A stretch of DNA of 13,547 nt from Achromobacter sp. (GTDB lineage Bacteria > Pseudomonadota > Gammaproteobacteria > Burkholderiales > Burkholderiaceae_B), in the NCBI GenBank assembly GCA_003454835.1, contig DMTA01000437.1:1-13547 (forward strand), written 5' to 3'. Position 1 is the first letter of the stretch; each line of letters starts with the position of its first letter. Below the pieces are notes generated by a model. It was not told the DNA's origin, did no database searches, and saw nothing but the letters and a program-made list of their open reading frames with translations. The position numbers were made by a program, and so were the translations under genes. Shown here piece after piece: positions 12,435 to 13,547 of the stretch.

Positions 12435-13547
12435 ATGAGAAATTCCAGCTTGCGTAGGGAACTGTTGTGGTTCGTGTTTGCCATTGGCGCCGCCGTCCTG
12501 GCGCTGGGCGCGTGGGACGCCTGGCAGCGCCGCGCGGAGATGGTGGACGACCGCAAGACGGAGCTTCGTCATGTCCTGGACATGGCCGAAGGCATTGTCC
12601 GCGGCGGCCAGCTGCGCGTGCGCGAAGGCGTGCCGCTGGTCGACGTCAAGCGCGACGTCGCGCGCCAGCTCTCGCAACTGCGGTATGGCGAGGACGGCTA
12701 TGTGGGCGCGTTTGGCGACGACTACGATCTGCTGGTGCATCCCGACGCGAAGCTGGTTGGCACGAACGTTCGCGCCACGCGCGACAGCGATGGGCAACCG
12801 CTGTTTGAAAACCTCCTTGCGCAAGGCAAGGCGGGCGGCGGCTATGTGCGCTACCTGTTTCCGCGCCCTGGTTCCGAGGATCCGTTGCCCAAGCTGACCT
12901 ACGCGGCGTACGACGCGGAATGGGGCTGGCTGATGTTCACGGGCCTGTACGTGGATGACGTGGATGCGGCGTTCTACGGCACGCTGTGGCGCCAGGGCAG
13001 TGTCACCCTGGTTCTGCTGGCCCTGGTGCTGACTGCAGCACTGCGCTTTTTCAGCACGCACATCCTGCGGCCGCTCAACGAGGCGGTGACCGTGTGCGAG
13101 CGCGTGGCCAATGGCGACCTGTCCAGCGGCATCTCGCGCCATCACCGGGGCGAGATCGGCCGCCTGTTCGACGCGATGGCGCGGATGCAGCAGCGGCTGG
13201 ACTCGGCGGTGCGCAGCATCGTGCATTCCACGGCATCCATCGCGGCCGCGTCGCGCCAGATTGCCGCCGGCAGCGTCGACCTGTCGGACCGTACCGAAAG
13301 GCAGGCCGCCGCGTTGGAACAGACCGCGGCAAGCGTGGAAGAGATCACCGCCACTGCCCGTCAAAGCGCCGAGCACGTGCGCGAAGTCAGCGCGCTGGCC
13401 GGCGAGGCCGCGCGCCTGGCCCGGCAGGGGAGCGACGAGACGCAGCATGCCATCGATGCCATGCGCGAGATCTCGCAGAGCTCGCAGCGCATCGACGAGA
13501 TCATCGGCCTGATCGACGTGATCGCATTCCAGACCAACATCCTGGCG
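12435..13547 (+). CDS. Methyl-accepting chemotaxis protein, Cache-HAMP type (3' end outside the window)
   Basis: The first 371 residues of a chemoreceptor; the frame is open to the last base. Membrane helix 1 is at about 11-29. The periplasmic region (33-180) looks like a single Cache domain (E-D-G-Y-V-G-A-F-G, 86-94; LLVHPDAKLVGTNV, 99-112; W-G-W-L-M-F-T-G-L-Y-V-D-D-V, 163-176), which senses small ligands such as organic acids. Membrane helix 2 is at about 187-206, HAMP at about 207-258, and the cytoplasmic coiled coil from 260. E295-Q296 and E302-E303 in the ALEQTAASVEE stretch are likely methylation sites. The protein is cut just before the conserved hairpin tip that contacts CheA and CheW. 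The start at 12435 is preceded by AAAGAG and gives a proper membrane helix. No flagellar sigma-28 promoter is clear; FNR-like dyads lie upstream. Ligand unknown. Confidence 0.94.
   Translation, partial: MRNSSLRRELLWFVFAIGAAVLALGAWDAWQRRAEMVDDRKTELRHVLDMAEGIVRGGQLRVREGVPLVDVKRDVARQLSQLRYGEDGYVGAFGDDYDLLVHPDAKLVGTNVRATRDSDGQPLFENLLAQGKAGGGYVRYLFPRPGSEDPLPKLTYAAYDAEWGWLMFTGLYVDDVDAAFYGTLWRQGSVTLVLLALVLTAALRFFSTHILRPLNEAVTVCERVANGDLSSGISRHHRGEIGRLFDAMARMQQRLDSAVRSIVHSTASIAAASRQIAAGSVDLSDRTERQAAALEQTAASVEEITATARQSAEHVREVSALAGEAARLARQGSDETQHAIDAMREISQSSQRIDEIIGLIDVIAFQTNILA

Noticed and set aside
12384..13448. A long minus-strand frame opposite the chemoreceptor.
   Set aside because: The plus strand encodes a full Cache-HAMP-signalling layout; the minus frame is its shadow.

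Overview
This is a GC-rich window from a betaproteobacterial chromosome, most likely family Alcaligenaceae (Achromobacter or Bordetella). The pointers are a secreted DUF4148 protein, a DUF1841 protein, an E. coli-type NADP isocitrate dehydrogenase, and split c4-like monohaem cytochromes. The genus is inferred from family knowledge and was not tested by a search. There are no rRNA, tRNA, CRISPR, transposase, phage or integrase signals. Gene density is normal and most units end in a good intrinsic terminator.

Layout from left to right. At 1-48 is the probable last 15 codons of a plus-strand gene. It is followed by a non-coding stretch (49-347) that holds a strong minus-strand terminator, a striking mixed 6/7-nt repeat array (129-249) and a second hairpin. 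Minus-strand genes follow: a small secreted protein with three copies of a DUF4148-type motif (348-737) and a two-module periplasmic M16 zinc peptidase (1023-3770). Divergent from the peptidase, across an intergenic region with seven tandem copies of an 8-bp unit, is a RimJ/RimL-type GNAT acetyltransferase (3936-4535). Next come an unrecognised 126-residue protein with its own terminator (4784-5164) and a second GNAT of the phosphinothricin/MnaT type (5266-5823).

Convergent with these is a minus-strand operon of a MoxR AAA+ ATPase and a VWA/CoxE-like protein (7946 to 5867). It is divergent from two small c-type cytochrome genes (8122-8850). The shared intergenic region carries a perfect FNR/ANR palindrome (TTGAT-N4-ATCAA). 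Then come DUF1841 (minus), icd (plus), an orphan O-antigen-ligase-like membrane protein (plus), and a Cache-HAMP methyl-accepting chemotaxis protein that runs off the right edge. The chemoreceptor is preceded by an FNR-like dyad and a second TTGA/TCAA dyad.

How the parts fit: the central block (MoxR-VWA, two periplasmic cytochromes, icd) is respiratory and central-metabolism housekeeping, and the FNR box suggests oxygen control of the cytochrome pair, of moxR, or of both. I do not see a clear new defence, mobile or biosynthetic system. The least explained signals are the two simple-sequence arrays, the FNR-type dyads, the start-codon hairpin of the ligase-like gene and the unrecognised gene at 4784-5164.
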